Positions 18,262-31,152 of a DNA stretch of 64,000 nt are shown one piece after another (position 1 is the first letter of the stretch; each line of letters opens with the position of its first letter). A program made the position numbers and the translations under genes. Under the pieces are notes generated by a model. That model was not told where the DNA came from and made no database searches. It saw only the letters and a list, made by a program, of their open reading frames with translations. The stretch is from Synaphobranchus kaupii (taxonomy: Eukaryota > Chordata > Actinopteri > Anguilliformes > Synaphobranchidae): positions 70,237,601 to 70,301,600 of the forward strand of contig CM056383.1 in assembly GCA_029718625.1 (NCBI GenBank). The letters run 5' to 3'.

Positions 18262-21200
18262 GTAAAGAATCGGGGATGCTCTCGTGCTGCCCTTGCAGTC
18301 TTTCCGACTCCCGCCAAAATATAGTACCCTACACAGTCAGTATGGGGTTGTATGTATGCATACATTGAGTATTGTTTAGTAGTAGCCTACGTAAATAAGT
18401 CTAGTAGCCTACAGGAACGCAAAGCGGAAAGTTCGTCGTCTTGTTATTCCATATCACAGTAGCTATAGCATTCCCGAGATAGCAAATATATAGCCTGTCG
18501 TTGTGGTTACAGGGGAAATGCGCTTTCTATCAGCTGACGTTAGCTTGTACTCCAGTGTCAACATAATGTGGGATAGCCCAGTGTGATATAGGCTATCGCT
18601 GCATGCGGAATTTATAGCAGTAGCCTACCAATGTGGGTTCAGGTCTCTCTTTAAAAAAAAAGGAAGTTCCGACTTTCATATTTACATTGCACGGAACAAC
18701 ATTAAGATCATAAAATCATACTAAATCTTTCCATCACTGAATCTATCAATGATCTTTATTGATTGTCTGTTGTTAATAATAGTATTATGAATTTAATAAG
18801 ATCAGTTGTCAGTCAAGAAACACATTAAACATTAGGCTGTCAAAATACAATCTAATTACGTGTACTTGTTTGCATTTAATATAGTTAAGGTCGAATTATA
18901 AATGGTTCATGTTGATTGACCCTGCCAGAAATCGGATTTATGAACGGAAACTGAAAGACTGGATATGACCTAGTTAATGTGGCCTTATTTAAAACTCGTA
19001 CAAGAATTAAATTTTTATGCTCAAAAATGGCATGGTTACTTTATGGGGAGTTCAGTTTACCTAAAAAAAAGAAGAAGTACATCAAGAATCGCAGCACAAT
19101 TCATTTTTACAGCGCAGATGGTATTCCTGGGTTCGTACGTGCTGAGTTTGAAAGGGTATAAATCACGTATTTTTATTCCGCAAATAAACGTATACTGTTC
19201 CCTGCATGCTAAGCATTTACGAAAAAGGAAAGATTTAACATTTTTACAGCAGAACTGGCAGGAAACTGCAGTCTACGGTCCGCGATCACCCGGGAGACTG
19301 CTGCTGGCCCAGATAATGTTGTAGAGGTTCTGCTCTCCGGCTGTCTCAGAGTGATATGGTTTCACTCATGCTTTTATGTAGAGCTGTGTCTATACGTTAC
19401 CATGGTGAGGTTTGAAATGTCATTGCAAGGTAACATGACCCTCAGAGTGTGGCTCACAGGTTTGGGGGGAGGTGGGGGTACGGGGGGGGGGGGGCATGTG
19501 AGCTTTGTCTCCAGGCCGGGATGGCCATGCCAGTGACAGGTGTGGCATCTGGGAGAGATATTGCCCTTGTCTGCGCATCGCTGGTTGTGATGTCACAGAG
19601 GTGACTGACACACTGGTCGTGATGTCACACAGGTGAACAGAGGGACGTATTCCCGTCGCAGTCGGCTGAAGAGGTCAGATGGCAGCACCACTTCCACCAG
19701 CTTCATCCTCCGACAGGTGAGCGAGACAGGAAGTACCCCGCAACTTCCTGTTTCTGGTCTACGGTACATTTTCCTCAGTGATCAACATCGTGACAAGACT
19801 ATGAGAGCTCTTTGCTTTGTGGTTTTGGCATCCTTTTTACAAATAATAAAGCAAGGTGATATTTTTGTAGTTATTCGCACAATATTTTCATGAATATGCC
19901 TGAACACCATACTCAGCATTGTGTATGTAAGATTAATAAGTTATTATTATACATTTTCTTATTAAATATGTCAGTCCAAGTTGAGAAAACCACAAAGCAC
20001 AGGGAATAAATAGCTCCTTTGGGTTATCGCACATTTTAAAAAAAGCTGGGCTTTTAAGATTAATTTTTACATGTGCCCAGATGCAAATGGTCTTACTGCA
20101 TGGAAATAAGATACTGTGTAGATTCTGCAGAGAATGGTCCAATTAGGGCTCCAGGCTGCGTGTGACCCCACAAGGTTGAGTTTCATTGCACACTCAGGGA
20201 TTGATTTGCTCTAATAAAAAATAAAAAAATAGTAGACTAACCTGACACACCTTATGAAACAACCAGAGGATTAGTACAATGTAAAATTTGACTGCCACTA
20301 AAGACCGAAAACAACAAATATTGTACTGAAGAATGAATTTCAAAAAAAGGCTGTGGTCACAGTAAGTTATATATAAAACAAAGAGCAGACATTTACAGAA
20401 AATGGCACATACTACTAAGAATATTGACACCCATGTTTTTCAAATTCTACCTTTTCACCCATCTCTCAGCATGAGGCCACGAGAGCTGTGTTTGATCCCA
20501 TGTTTGAGATCGTTATCACATTACACCTCCCCATTCTTCCATGTTTATAAATCAATTGCTACTTAATGATGATTGACAGCAATGTTCCCACATTATCATG
20601 TGCTACATTCAGTGTAATTATTAGAACAACAGATCTATGGCAGTAACATATGTTTATTGTGTAGTGCTATATTGTCGTTTTTTGTATATGTGGGAACTTG
20701 AAGTGGCATCTGCACATAAAAAGGGAAGTTTATACAAAAATGTATAAGTAAAATGCTTTTCATAATAATTAATAAAGGCCAATAAAAAAAAAATTAAGAT
20801 GGACTGAAATTAAATGAAAATGCAACATTTCTACTTTTATGGTTGAATTTAATCATGGTCAGTCTCCTGACAATGCTTGAACATGCTTGAACACGGTTGA
20901 ACATGCTTGAACACGCTTGTTGTAAATTTGTCCATATGAAGGGATGCATCTTTCTGCATCAACGCCATAGGTTGGAATTATTAATTATAAAAAAAATTAT
21001 AATTTTGCTCTTTGCGCAATATTTGGAAATATTTTCTTGACAGCACCCCCCGTGCCACTGTAGTGCTATTTTCTTGTGAAGGTGATTTGTATTTGACAAG
21101 TTCGGTAGAACAGTTCTTGTCAAATCCTTGAATCAAGTCCGGAGGCAAGTCAAGTGGTCAGAGTTTCTTGAGTCCAAACCCCTAACGGCCTTGAGTGCTG

Positions 21201-24200
21201 ATTGAAAAGTTCACTTGGTTTGTAATATGTTGTCAATTTCTCTGCAACTGCCCTGAAAGTTTTGAGACTTTAGCTATTTATTGTGCTTTTTGCTGTGGTA
21301 CTCTTTATTTACTGTGTTGTGCGTCTGCAGAGCCAGTATTTAGTGTACATTTTCTTATCGTACATTTTAACGTATTCTGATTTCTCAATTCGCAAACTAG
21401 TGGCTCGTTTTCATCGAGGCTTTTGCCGTGTTCTGCGATTAACGTGAGCTATGCCCCTAAAACCATGTTGCAGAACTTCCCGAGCTGTTTCAGCCACACA
21501 AATATTTGGTGAGATGACCACCTTCAGGTCCACAAATCTGGAATAGCGATTAAGATATTGCCACCTGCCCCATCTCGATTTTGCTTGGCTTTGTAAGAGC
21601 TTTATTCGTAGATCTGGTCCTTGCTACAAAATATTGCTGTTCCTTTGAAGCACTCCCTTCTGCTTGGAATTAGCTTAAAGGCCTTTTTTTAACAACTTCC
21701 GTGAGTTTGTTAACTTTTGCTCGGCCAATTGGCGCTCGCCAGAGCTACAATGTGGGCATTGGACTGCATTTGGCATTGGGCCTTTGAGTGTTTCCTGGTA
21801 TGATTTCAACATGTATCTTGCATTATCCGAGACGAATGCGTTCATATTGTTGAAGTCCACCTAATTTTTTGATGCCGTCTGCAGCTGAACAGCAATGAAC
21901 GGCATCTAGGAACGCCGTGTCGGGCGAGGACTGCTTCCAAATCCGATGTCATTCATTTTCCTTGCAAAACAAATAAACAAAAAACATGCAAAACATAACT
22001 GTCTGTGCTCTCTGTTGATTGGTCTGTTACCATAGACATGCTATGAGCTGATTGGCTCAGTTCCTTTAGGCTGTTGCCTATTTTCTGTATCTGCATCGGC
22101 AACCCAGAGGCATGTATTACTGCCCAAGCTGTTTTTCAGAGGGGATTGCCCCACCATGATATCTGTCTGCCGCTCAAAGCCTTTCTTGTACTCTGCTGAC
22201 AGGCGATTGCCCCTTATTGGTCTCCATACAACAAGACTATACGGCAGTTGAGGGATCGGTCCTTTGACAAATGCACGTAGTCTTCTGATGAGATTTGTTT
22301 TGTCGTTGTTGTTTAACATACCGCTTACCTTGATGGGTAAACAAAAGGTTTCCATGGGAACGTGGAGCCTCATATTTTCAGGACACTTGTCTTGAGTGTT
22401 GGTTGCCAGCCATTGATCTTCTGGTGTCTTGTTCTGTCCTTTTCAGACAGATGAGCTTCACATAATAATAATAATAATATAATAATAATAATATCATCAC
22501 TGTAAAACTGGACAGTTTTAAAGGACCTTCACAAATAAAAGATTTTTCTTGATGTAAAATAGCTGCAAAAATATACATTTTTAAAATAACCACGGGTCTC
22601 ATATTCATTCAGAAAAACCCGGCAGAAAAAAAAAGTTTTAAGTATTACATTTTTTTTGACATTATACAAGTGTTTTGGATGAAACATGTAGCATTCAATA
22701 TATTTTCAAAATATGATTTATTTTATTCTAATTGAATGTCCCTTGCAGTGTAGGTTTCAGCATAGTCGAATATATGGTTCTTATTATTAATACCAAAGAC
22801 TCATGTCCCCTGCAGGGGACAGCAGAAATGAATTGCTTGGTCTTAGGAGGATATTTTAGAGAAATGTCACTATTTTAAAGAGACAAATAAAGACTTACTA
22901 CAAGACATTGGATGTGAGTGGCACAGGTTCTCTTTTTTTTTAAAAAGGATACACTTCATTAATTTGCTCTCATGTATAATTAAAAACAATAATGTATCTT
23001 TAATATGTATGTGTCATTTCCAAACATGTCCCTTGTTTGGTGCAGATGGGTTTCAGTCCCATGCAGACGTCGATGCTGACACTGCTTTCCACATGACCTG
23101 CGTCTTGTTTGGTTTAAAGCAAAGCAAAGCTGTGCTCTAGTTTATTGCATTGAGTCTATTTTGTTAAATAGCTTCAAATTGAGGTCATTGAAAACATTAG
23201 GGAATTTCGTATGCGGATTGCTTCCATTTAATAGTATTTCAGGGCACTGCATGTGATTCTTTCTAGCCAACAATGGCCTTAGCCATTTTCAGGATTTAAC
23301 ACAGCATTCCTTTTTTTACTTTTCACACATTAATATTATTATTCTTTGACTTAACCAGCTAAGCTTTGTTGGAATATCTGAGAATATGGGTTTACCTGAT
23401 TGAAGCTGTCCCCTCAAACAGTTAATATGAGATTGAACTAGTTCTGTGTGGCACGCCGTCATTAACTGCTGCTTGGAAATTAGACTGGGATCCCAGTGGG
23501 ATAATGGAGAACTGGCCCCGCTGGAGTTGAAGGCTCAAAGAAATTGTGCAGCTTCTCACAAAAAAAGTCCCAGATTATGCAGCGCAAGGACACGTGAGCC
23601 GCACACGTGACACGTGTTAAAAGACCTTTTTTATGTCCCTGGGAAAAAAAACCTTGAACGACCTTCATGATTTTGTATCCCACTGCTGACACCATGAGGT
23701 GGAAAATGGTAATGGTGTCTAAAAGTCTTCCGTCTCCAAATGGGGGTAAGCCTTTCACATCATCTCTTCGTCCGTGGCAATAGATGGAGAGGTGCAATTG
23801 GGTTCTATGGGGACACAATCCCAGTATCAGCGTTGGACGTAATCTTAAACATCCACCTGTCACCACTTTGCTACCATGCTAACAGTAAAGTTTCTAAGTA
23901 CGAGCCAGACCTAGTGATTGCCTCTGTGAAATTTGAAAAGGCCATAGACAAAGAGAAAAATCAAATGTGTTATCCTCTGCAGTCAATTTTAGTTGTTAAA
24001 ATTGTTGATAGAAACTATTTCAGCATTTTGACAATAGTATAAAAAAATGTGACCAGTGGGATTTTTAGAAGTGTTCTTTGTTCTGGAGGACAGAAAATTA
24101 TCCATTTTCCTATTGGTCAAGGATTCTGTTAGCCTGACGCTAATTTGCTTGATAAGGTAACAGAGAGACCAAAGGAAGCATTGCTCTCCATTTTGGCATT

Positions 24201-26945
24201 AAAGCAGCTTGATGTATTTCTCCGGTCAGTACACAAGGGCCAGTTTATCAGCACAAATACCTGCCTGACCCTTGTTGCCTTTGACTGATGCGCATGGCGA
24301 TGCAGCAGCAGTTCCAAAAACTGCTGGGTATCACAAGAACAGCAGAACATTCCCGGGAGAGAGGGAGGAAAAGCAGAGATACAGCGATTCGGGAGAGGAA
24401 CAGAATGTGCTTTTATTTCTGGTGGTTGGCATAACGTGCACCTGAAGTCGATCCTGCCACGTCAAGCTTTGTGTTCACTCCAAACTGATAGGGGGATGCT
24501 GACTGTGCCTCGATGCACTGTCCTTGGGGCGATATATCATTTTGGGGGGCAGCATTCCCGTCACCTTTGGACAGTGTTCCCGTCAGCTTTGGGATTAAGT
24601 CCTGCAGGTAGGCGGGGCCTGCCCTATTGGCTGCAGTGTAGGCCAGGGTCAGAACTTTGAACCTGATCCTGGCTGCAACTGGCAGCCAGTGGAGTGACCT
24701 CAGCAGGGGGGGGTACATACTGAATGAAAACTTGCACACTTTTACTTAAAAGAAAAGTGATGATTTTATTTAACGGTGCCGGTTAACATATAGACCTGTA
24801 GGTCTTTGCTCCATTGTGCAGATGAAGCACAGCTGTGTTTATCAGGCAAACGCGCAGATATCAGTGGACTGGATGTCCTGCCATGTTTTTCTTTTGTTGC
24901 TGATGTTAAAAGTTGGATGTCACGTAACTTCCTCCAGTTGAGCTTGGATGAAACCAGTTTGCTTGTTGAGTGCTGAACAACACAAATGTGTTATTGTAAC
25001 TCTATTTTCTTGCATTATGTTAATCAGTGCCCCCAGAAATTCACGGTTCCGTGATCGCGGAATTTTCCGCGGAAAACTGGATGTACCACAGAAAAATTGG
25101 GGATGCCGCGTAATCATGCAGAAAAGTGATATGTACCCCAAACTTAGTTTTGTACCCCAGTTCTTACTTCCCTCTAAAACAAAACAATGGTATTACCAGT
25201 ATAAAACTTCCCTTTAAACTGATCATTGGTCTCAACCGGTTTTAATTCATTTTCCTTGATGAACAAGTGTGCCAATGATCTGAGTAATCCATTGGCAGGT
25301 AAACACACGGCTTCTTTCTTCACGGTAGGGAGATTAAACGATAGATTCTGATAAACCGTATGCCCGGACACTGTGACAAGCCTATCTCGTAATGCTAACA
25401 AGCTAAAAATTGTCCCATATTAGCTAAGGTGATTGAAGGCATCTGAAATAATCTTTAACATGATTTTTGTTTATGGTTGCAGAATGTTGCAGAATTTAAA
25501 TGAGGCGCTGTCTCACGGATTCAGATAGTTCAAAGATTTTTGACTGAAAAAACATTGAGGTGCGCATGAACTCGATTCTACTCATTCCTATAGTTACCAG
25601 TCAAAGCTAGAATTTGAATCTACTTCCAATGACTTTTAAAGCATCACATGATTCCGCTCTTGAATATCTTGTATGGCTGTACACCACAACTGGTCCAGTC
25701 CAAATGGCCCACCCTTCTCTTGGACAAGATTAGCATTTACACCCACACAGTCCCAGCTGAACCAATCCTGAACTATCTGGATATAGCACATTCTAAACAT
25801 TGTATCTTTTTTTAAAACTATTTAGTCAAATTGGTTTGCTAGCTAACCATTATATACCACTAGCTGCATAGTTAAAATAGCGCATATAAACCTCTGTACA
25901 GTGCATGTTGCTGTATTGTACAGAATATATTTTCATTTTTGTAAAAGTAAAGCATATTTTATTATTGTGTAAACCACTGATGCATTCATTCATTTCTTCA
26001 GTATAAAAAATATTTAGTAGCCCATGCCTCTTTCTCATTGGATTAGGCCGTAGGATATGTTATTCAAAGTTTAAGAGCTACTTGCTGTATATAACCGCAT
26101 GAACAAAAAAACTGAAAAGTGCTCACATTGTGTCTGATTTTTCCAATTGAAATGAATCAGGAATTAGCATCAAATTGGCAATAATGTGTCGGTTGTTTGG
26201 GCATGTAAAAAGGGTGACAGATCTGTAGGAACACTCAAAAGTACAGGTATCTTTGTAAAAAGCCATGTCAGGGACATGGAGAGTCTGTCAGAACGAGCCG
26301 CTGTTAGACCGCTGTAGTGCTCTAGTGCCTGCTCCAAGACATTACCCTCAAAATCCCAAAATCAGTAAAGGCGCTACTCTGGGCTGGGGAGATTCACAGA
26401 TGCTGTAGGGGGTGAATAATGTGTCGATAAGTTTGAAATGCCACAGTCAGCAGTGCCTAAGGGACAGAGTGCATTATGGGGAGCAGCTGTGGGCTGTGTG
26501 TAAGGACTGAACCTTCCTCTCCTCCCCCTTCCCAGAATCCCCTTGGGGATGATGGCTGGGATCTGGGGAGATGTGGAGGGATAGACACTCTAAGGTATAT
26601 AGAAAAAAATCCCACAGAGAGTCCTCAGGGTGCAATACAGATTTGTTGTCTGTGTTATTATTTTTTAAATAAATGTGTATAAGTAGTTAGCGTACTTCGG
26701 TGAAGCGCAGTTTGTACCATAACAGATGCAATTTTTGTTGTACTCACTAGAGGGCATTGGTTTCCCATACTTTTCACAGCATTATACAGGCATAGGGAAA
26801 GTGGCTTTGAGCTGTACGTAGCAGTGACCTCATTGCCTAAATTGAATTTGATTGGGTGAGGAATGTTTGAACCTTTCAAGCTTTGTAGCTAATTTTTTTT
26901 GTGGTCAAGTGATCGCACAAATTAAAAAGGACAGCAGATAGTGTG

Positions 26946-26988
<43 letters not shown>

Positions 26989-29215
26989 GCGTGTGCATGT
27001 GTGTGTTTTAAACATTATTTAGACGGTGGTAAAGCAGAAAGGATCACAAGTAGAACAGGGATCACAGTGGCTGTGACAGAAACCCCTGGCAAAAGGGGTA
27101 TACGTATTTGGGTCGAGAATCGCCCCAAAATGCAGAAAGCACCACGCACTTTCCACACTAATTTGTACATCAAATTAAAAGATGGCAAGCAAAAATATAT
27201 AAAAATACATCAAAAACAATAATGTTTAATATCTGAAAAGCCATAAGGTTTTAGATGTTTGGGTGCTTGGCGTGTGCAATGGAAGCTGAGCTAGTCATAT
27301 ATATATTCAGCAATATAGTGTCAGCACCATAACAGGGAATTATATTCTGGGAAGTTTTTAAATAGTTGTATTCCCAAAAAATGTGAAAATAAGGAAATCG
27401 CCTATACTCTTATGCTAATGCAATTGCTCAGATGTTTAGTATGAAATAATGTCATTTTTCCATTTTTTGACCATAAAATATAGTTCATTACCTGATGACA
27501 TTTTTGCTTGCCTTTGCCAAGTCTGCCCAATAATTTTGGAGCCCACTGTGTCCATGTGTAATATAGATATATCATGTATAGTTTTCTGTTTCGGTTTTCT
27601 GTTTCGGTTCTCCCAAGTAATACTCATAGGGCCTGATTTATTTGGAATTAGCGGGTGCAAAACCTTTTAGCACATGCGAAACCAATAACATGACAAATGA
27701 TTGGTCTTGGTATTTGATTTGCACCAATCATTGGTTGTGTTATTAGTTATTGCGTGTGCTAAAAGTTTTTTCACCCGCTACAGGTCTTAGCAAATCCGGC
27801 CCTAATGTACTAAATGCTAAATTATTATAATTATTATACTATAGTATGCAGTTTTCTATTTAAATTATTATTTTTTTAAATGCATTATTCATTCTTTTTA
27901 TAAAATACACTTTAAAGACAAACCACTAAACTACATTTCCAGGCTCTTAGGAAGATTTAAAGAGAAAGAACAGTACAAGGAAGTTTTATATGTAGTATTA
28001 AACAATGTTATAAGTAAGCAGAATACCTACATTTTTGTCTTTTCAATGAAGAATTTCCAAAAAATGGCTACAGCTGCAGGAAATGTCAGGTTAAAAATTT
28101 TTTTAAATAATAATTTTTGAAACAGTTTGTTACCTCTCTTGTCCCACAAATTCCATTCATAGGCAATCTAATCATGAGGCGAGGGAGAGAGAGATGGAGA
28201 GAGTTAGAGAGGGAGGGAGTTAGAGAGGGAGGGGAGGGGGGAGAGAGAGAGAGAGAGGGAGGGAGAGAAAAGGGGGAGAGAAAGGGAGGAGAGAGAGAGA
28301 GGAGGAGGGAGAGAAAGGGAGAGAGAGAGAGAGTTAGAAAGAGAGAGAGAGCTCCCATTTTATTTTTCCTCATTCACATGTGCCCCAAGCTGTGTGTGGG
28401 GGGGGGGGGGGGGGGGGGGTGAGACGGTGTGACATTTGGTGGGTATAGGTCAGGGGGAGGGCTACACGCATTCCACTGTAATCTGCTCCTGTACATTATC
28501 AGCCTTTCCAGGAAGAGTGACGAGAGAGAGTGAGAGAGAGTGAGAGAGAGAAGAGAGGAGAGAGAGAGAGAGAGAGAACCTAACGGAAGGAAAAAGAAAA
28601 AAAAGAGAAAGGGAGAGACAGAGAGGAAGAGAGGAATACAAGCGGCTAAGGCGGAGGGGGAGGGAGTAAAAAATGCTGCTTTCAAGAGCCCCCTCCTCTC
28701 TCTCCCTCTCTCCCTCTCTTCCTTCACAGTCAAGGAGAATGCTCGTCCAAGCTGACTGGAGCGTTAGCCGGCCAATCAGCGGGCCTGCCTCCTCGCTATG
28801 TCATCAAGCTCTGATTGAGGAAGGATTGGCTCTCCTGTTCTGTATTTGGAAGGCAGATAAAATGCCTGGTCTGATCTGCCTCTGGGGATAACCTCGCTGC
28901 CTTATAATGTGAATGAACAGCCAGGCTTGGGGGCAAACGCATCTGATTTACTCGCAGGCCCGGGAGGGAACCAGCGCAGGCCCGGGAGGAACCAGCGCAG
29001 GCCTCTTTCCTTTTTTTTTATTTATTTGGAGAGGTTTTTTTTTTTTGGCGGAAGAAGGGGGGGGGGGGTTGTTATTCCCCCATCCTTCCGTTTCTTTCTC
29101 CTGGTTTATTCCCGTCTTCTTTTTTTTTTCTCATTCACGGAGGGGTGCTTTTGTGGAATATCAAACCTCCATGTACGACAATTTGTACCTGCATGGATTC
29201 GAAGACTCGGAGGCG
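18199..29215 (+). CDS. cacnb4: CACNB4, voltage-gated calcium channel beta-4 subunit (5' end only)
   Basis: The cytoplasmic beta-4 subunit traffics and gates high-voltage-activated calcium channels. Three coding exons are visible: 18199-18261 (first exon A), 19633-19716 (second exon) and 29171-29215 (alternative first exon B). Exon A plus the second exon give a 49-residue amino end containing [16 protein letters not shown], which is near-identical to vertebrate beta-4. Exon B encodes [15 protein letters not shown], the start of the short beta-4 isoform. All junctions are phase 0, so either route can enter the next common exon. The common exons (GSADSYTS..., SH3 and guanylate-kinase-like domains) are not found before or after the 500-N gap. 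Confidence 0.93.
18262..19632 (+). other. CACNB4 intron between exon A and second exon
   Basis: AT-rich intron with a G-run (19480-19493) near the 3' end. A sequence like the exon 5' flank (GTGATGTCACA-AGGTGA) occurs twice at 19587-19632. No other gene is seen. Confidence 0.5.
19633..19716 (+). CDS. cacnb4: CACNB4 second coding exon
   Basis: The exon is 84 bp, acceptor CACACAG, donor GTGAGC, phase 0 at both ends. It encodes [18 protein letters not shown], then [10 protein letters not shown]. The [18 protein letters not shown] stretch is the beta-4 version of a segment present in several beta subunits. Confidence 0.95.
19717..21400 (+). other. CACNB4 intron, nothing recognised
   Basis: AT-rich intronic DNA. 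An 11-bp motif (GAACATGCTTG / GAACACGCTTG) repeats about five times at 20870-20920. Confidence 0.45.
21420..22370 (-). pseudogene. hAT-superfamily-like transposase remnant
   Basis: The minus-strand frame 21860-21675 reads [20 protein letters not shown] then [10 protein letters not shown]. This resembles the DNA(x)YM...PNAVH segment of fish hAT-like transposases. Further minus-strand frames (22373-22041, [11 protein letters not shown] etc.) may belong to the same element but are not recognised. Stops and frame changes separate the pieces and no termini were found. Confidence 0.5.
22465..22495. repeat. ATA microsatellite
   Basis: About ten ATA/AAT trinucleotides with one interruption. Confidence 0.85.
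22610..24400 (+). other. CACNB4 intron, nothing recognised
   Basis: AT-rich intronic sequence without a recognised gene or repeat family. Confidence 0.4.
24540..24735 (-). mobile_element. Non-LTR retrotransposon fragment (reverse transcriptase 3' part)
   Basis: Minus-strand translation gives [20 protein letters not shown], then [20 protein letters not shown], a segment repeated in many fish LINE ORF2 proteins near the C-terminus. Only this fragment remains and it degenerates beyond. The clade is not assigned. Confidence 0.7.
24740..27620 (+). other. CACNB4 intron, no gene recognised
   Basis: Intronic DNA. A short CG-rich palindrome-like block at 25035-25085 (CGGAATTTTCCGCGGAAAA) may be part of a transposon end. 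A (TG)n tract is at 26940-27006. Confidence 0.4.
26940..27006. repeat. (TG)n microsatellite
   Basis: About 30 TG dinucleotides with CG and CA interruptions. Confidence 0.95.
27627..27804. mobile_element. Palindromic MITE
   Basis: The 178-bp element has long inverted arms. The left runs TAGGGCCTGATTTATTTGG, GCGGGTGCAAAACCTTTTAG. The right arm is its near complement, CTAAAAGTTTTTTCACCCGC, ending AAATCCGGCCCTA. The centre carries the inverted CCAAT-like pair CCAATAACA / TGATTGGT. It has no coding capacity. Confidence 0.8.
28160..28660 (+). repeat. Purine-rich (GAGA/GGGA) tracts and a G-run
   Basis: GA-rich repeats at 28176-28350 and 28520-28652 flank a run of about 22 G (28398-28419). The region lies just upstream of the presumed exon B promoter. 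Confidence 0.9.
28771..28870 (+). promoter_or_regulatory. Putative promoter of CACNB4 first exon B
   Basis: It contains a CCAAT box (GCCAATCAGC, 28771-28780), an inverted CCAAT (GGATTGGCT, about 28823-28831) and a TATA-like AGATAAAATG (28855-28864). It lies about 300 bp upstream of the ATG at 29171. The spacing of inverted and direct CCAAT to a TATA-like box supports a start near 28890. No experimental signal is available. Confidence 0.5.
29171..29215 (+). CDS. cacnb4: CACNB4 alternative first coding exon B
   Basis: It encodes [15 protein letters not shown] and ends at donor GTGAGT in phase 0. This 15-residue start is the short beta-4 isoform amino end and differs from the version I know at one residue (F for I). 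The upstream in-frame sequence is UTR-like with T and G runs. Confidence 0.93.
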
Positions 29216-29930
29216 GTGAGTGTGGAGGGGGGAAACGGGGGGTGTGTGTGTGGTGTGTGTGTGTGTGTGTAGCGTTGTGCGTGTGCGAGCGGGAGGGGGG
29301 GGGGGGGTAGGCCAGCTCCGTTTTTTTTTTCCACCGGGGTGAGCGGAGCTGAGCTGAGCTACGCACGGACGGACGGACGCAGGGACGGTTGAGAGGGGAG
29401 GCAGGGAGAGAGTGGCTTGGGCTCGGGGGGGTTGGAGCGAGAGAGAGCGGGGGAAGCTCTGTGTCACCTGCCCCCCCCCCCCCCCCCCCGAACAGGCCAC
29501 ACGTCTCCCCCAGCTGTGGGAGGATAGCGGACAGCGGGACGCCTTTCGTTTCTAAATCACCCAATGCTCGCTGACCTGAAAGGCTTTGCTATCGTTACGT
29601 TCTCCCTCGCTCTCTGTACCCTGCTGCTTTAGTGCAGTGGAGGGGTTTTTAGCGACGGAATGCGACCGCGCCGCCTCGCCTAGGCTTGCGACTGCTTAAT
29701 GTATCATTATGTAGCCCCCTTGCAACAGCGGGCTGCATCTGTGTGTTATTTAAAGGGCCGGTGTCTCTTTCCCTTTCTCCTCCACAGTCTCTCTCCTCCC
29801 CATGCTGAGCAGTGCATGTAGAAACAGGGGGGGGGGGGGGGGGTAATACGGACATGCAGATTAGCCCCCCACCGCCCCTACCCCTGCTCCCGGTTGCCTA
29901 TAGCCGTGCGATCTTAGAAGCGCATTTTGC
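29216..29930 (+). other. CACNB4 intron start up to the assembly gap
   Basis: GC-rich with G and C homopolymers (29291-29305, 29470-29490, 29827-29842) and a short TG tract. No exon is seen. These runs may explain why the contig ended here. Confidence 0.6.
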
Positions 29931-30430
29931 NNNNNNNNNNNNNNNNNNNNNNNNNNNNNNNNNNNNNNNNNNNNNNNNNNNNNNNNNNNNNNNNNNNNNN
30001 NNNNNNNNNNNNNNNNNNNNNNNNNNNNNNNNNNNNNNNNNNNNNNNNNNNNNNNNNNNNNNNNNNNNNNNNNNNNNNNNNNNNNNNNNNNNNNNNNNNN
30101 NNNNNNNNNNNNNNNNNNNNNNNNNNNNNNNNNNNNNNNNNNNNNNNNNNNNNNNNNNNNNNNNNNNNNNNNNNNNNNNNNNNNNNNNNNNNNNNNNNNN
30201 NNNNNNNNNNNNNNNNNNNNNNNNNNNNNNNNNNNNNNNNNNNNNNNNNNNNNNNNNNNNNNNNNNNNNNNNNNNNNNNNNNNNNNNNNNNNNNNNNNNN
30301 NNNNNNNNNNNNNNNNNNNNNNNNNNNNNNNNNNNNNNNNNNNNNNNNNNNNNNNNNNNNNNNNNNNNNNNNNNNNNNNNNNNNNNNNNNNNNNNNNNNN
30401 NNNNNNNNNNNNNNNNNNNNNNNNNNNNNN
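29931..30430. other. Assembly gap of exactly 500 N
   Basis: A fixed 500-N run is a placeholder, so the true distance between the two sides, and whether they belong together, is unknown. Confidence 0.99.
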
Positions 30431-31152
30431 GCTCTTTGGGTTCATCACCAGAGTCTAAGCCCTGCTCTTTGGGTTCATCACCAGAGACTAAGTCCTGCTC
30501 TTTGGGTTCATCACCAGAGACTAAGTCCTGCTCTTTGGGTTCATCACCAGAGTCCTGCTCTTTGGGTTCATCACCAGAGTCCTGCTCTTTGGGTTCATCA
30601 CCAGAGTCCTGCTCTTTGGGTTCATCACCAGAGTCCTGCTCTTTGGGTTCATCACCAGAGACTAAGTCCTGCTCTTTGGGTTCATCACCAGAGACTAAGT
30701 CCTTCTCTTTGGGTTCATCACCAGAGTCTAAGTACTGCTCTTTGGGTTCATCACCAGAGAGACTAAGTCCTTCTCTTTGGGTTCATCACCAGAGTCCTGC
30801 TCTTTGGGTTCATCACCAGAGTCTAAGTCCTTCTCTTTGGGTTCATCACCAGAGTCTAAGGCCTTCTCTTTAGGTTCATCACCAGAGTCCTGCTCTTTGG
30901 GTTCATCACCAAAGTCCTGCTCTTTGGGTTCATCACCAGAGACTAAGTCCTGCTCTTTGGGTTCATCACCAGAGACTAAGTCCTGCTCTTTGGGTTCATC
31001 ACCAAAGTCCTGCTCTTTGGGTTCATCACCAGAGTCTAAGTCCTGCTCTTTGGGTTCATCACCAGAGACTAAGTCCTGCTCTTTGGGTTCATCACCAGAG
31101 ACTAAGCCCTGCTCTTTGGGTTCATCACCAGAGACTAAGCCCTGCTCTTTGG
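30431..31152. repeat. 27/33-bp minisatellite at contig edge
   Basis: About 24 units of CTCTTTGGGTTCATCACCAG plus AG(A/T)CTAAGTC. Unit lengths are 27 or 33 bp, both multiples of three, so the array stays open on both strands. The minus strand reads GDEPKEQDLVS repeats with a start-like MPFLYLSSPQIESKEQG at 31189. A two-base change near 30760 breaks the frame. No flanking exon or family match supports a gene. Confidence 0.9.

Noticed and set aside
26941..27222. 93-codon frame with basic C-terminal part ([20 protein letters not shown])
   Set aside because: Begins in a TG microsatellite within the CACNB4 intron; no splice or family support.
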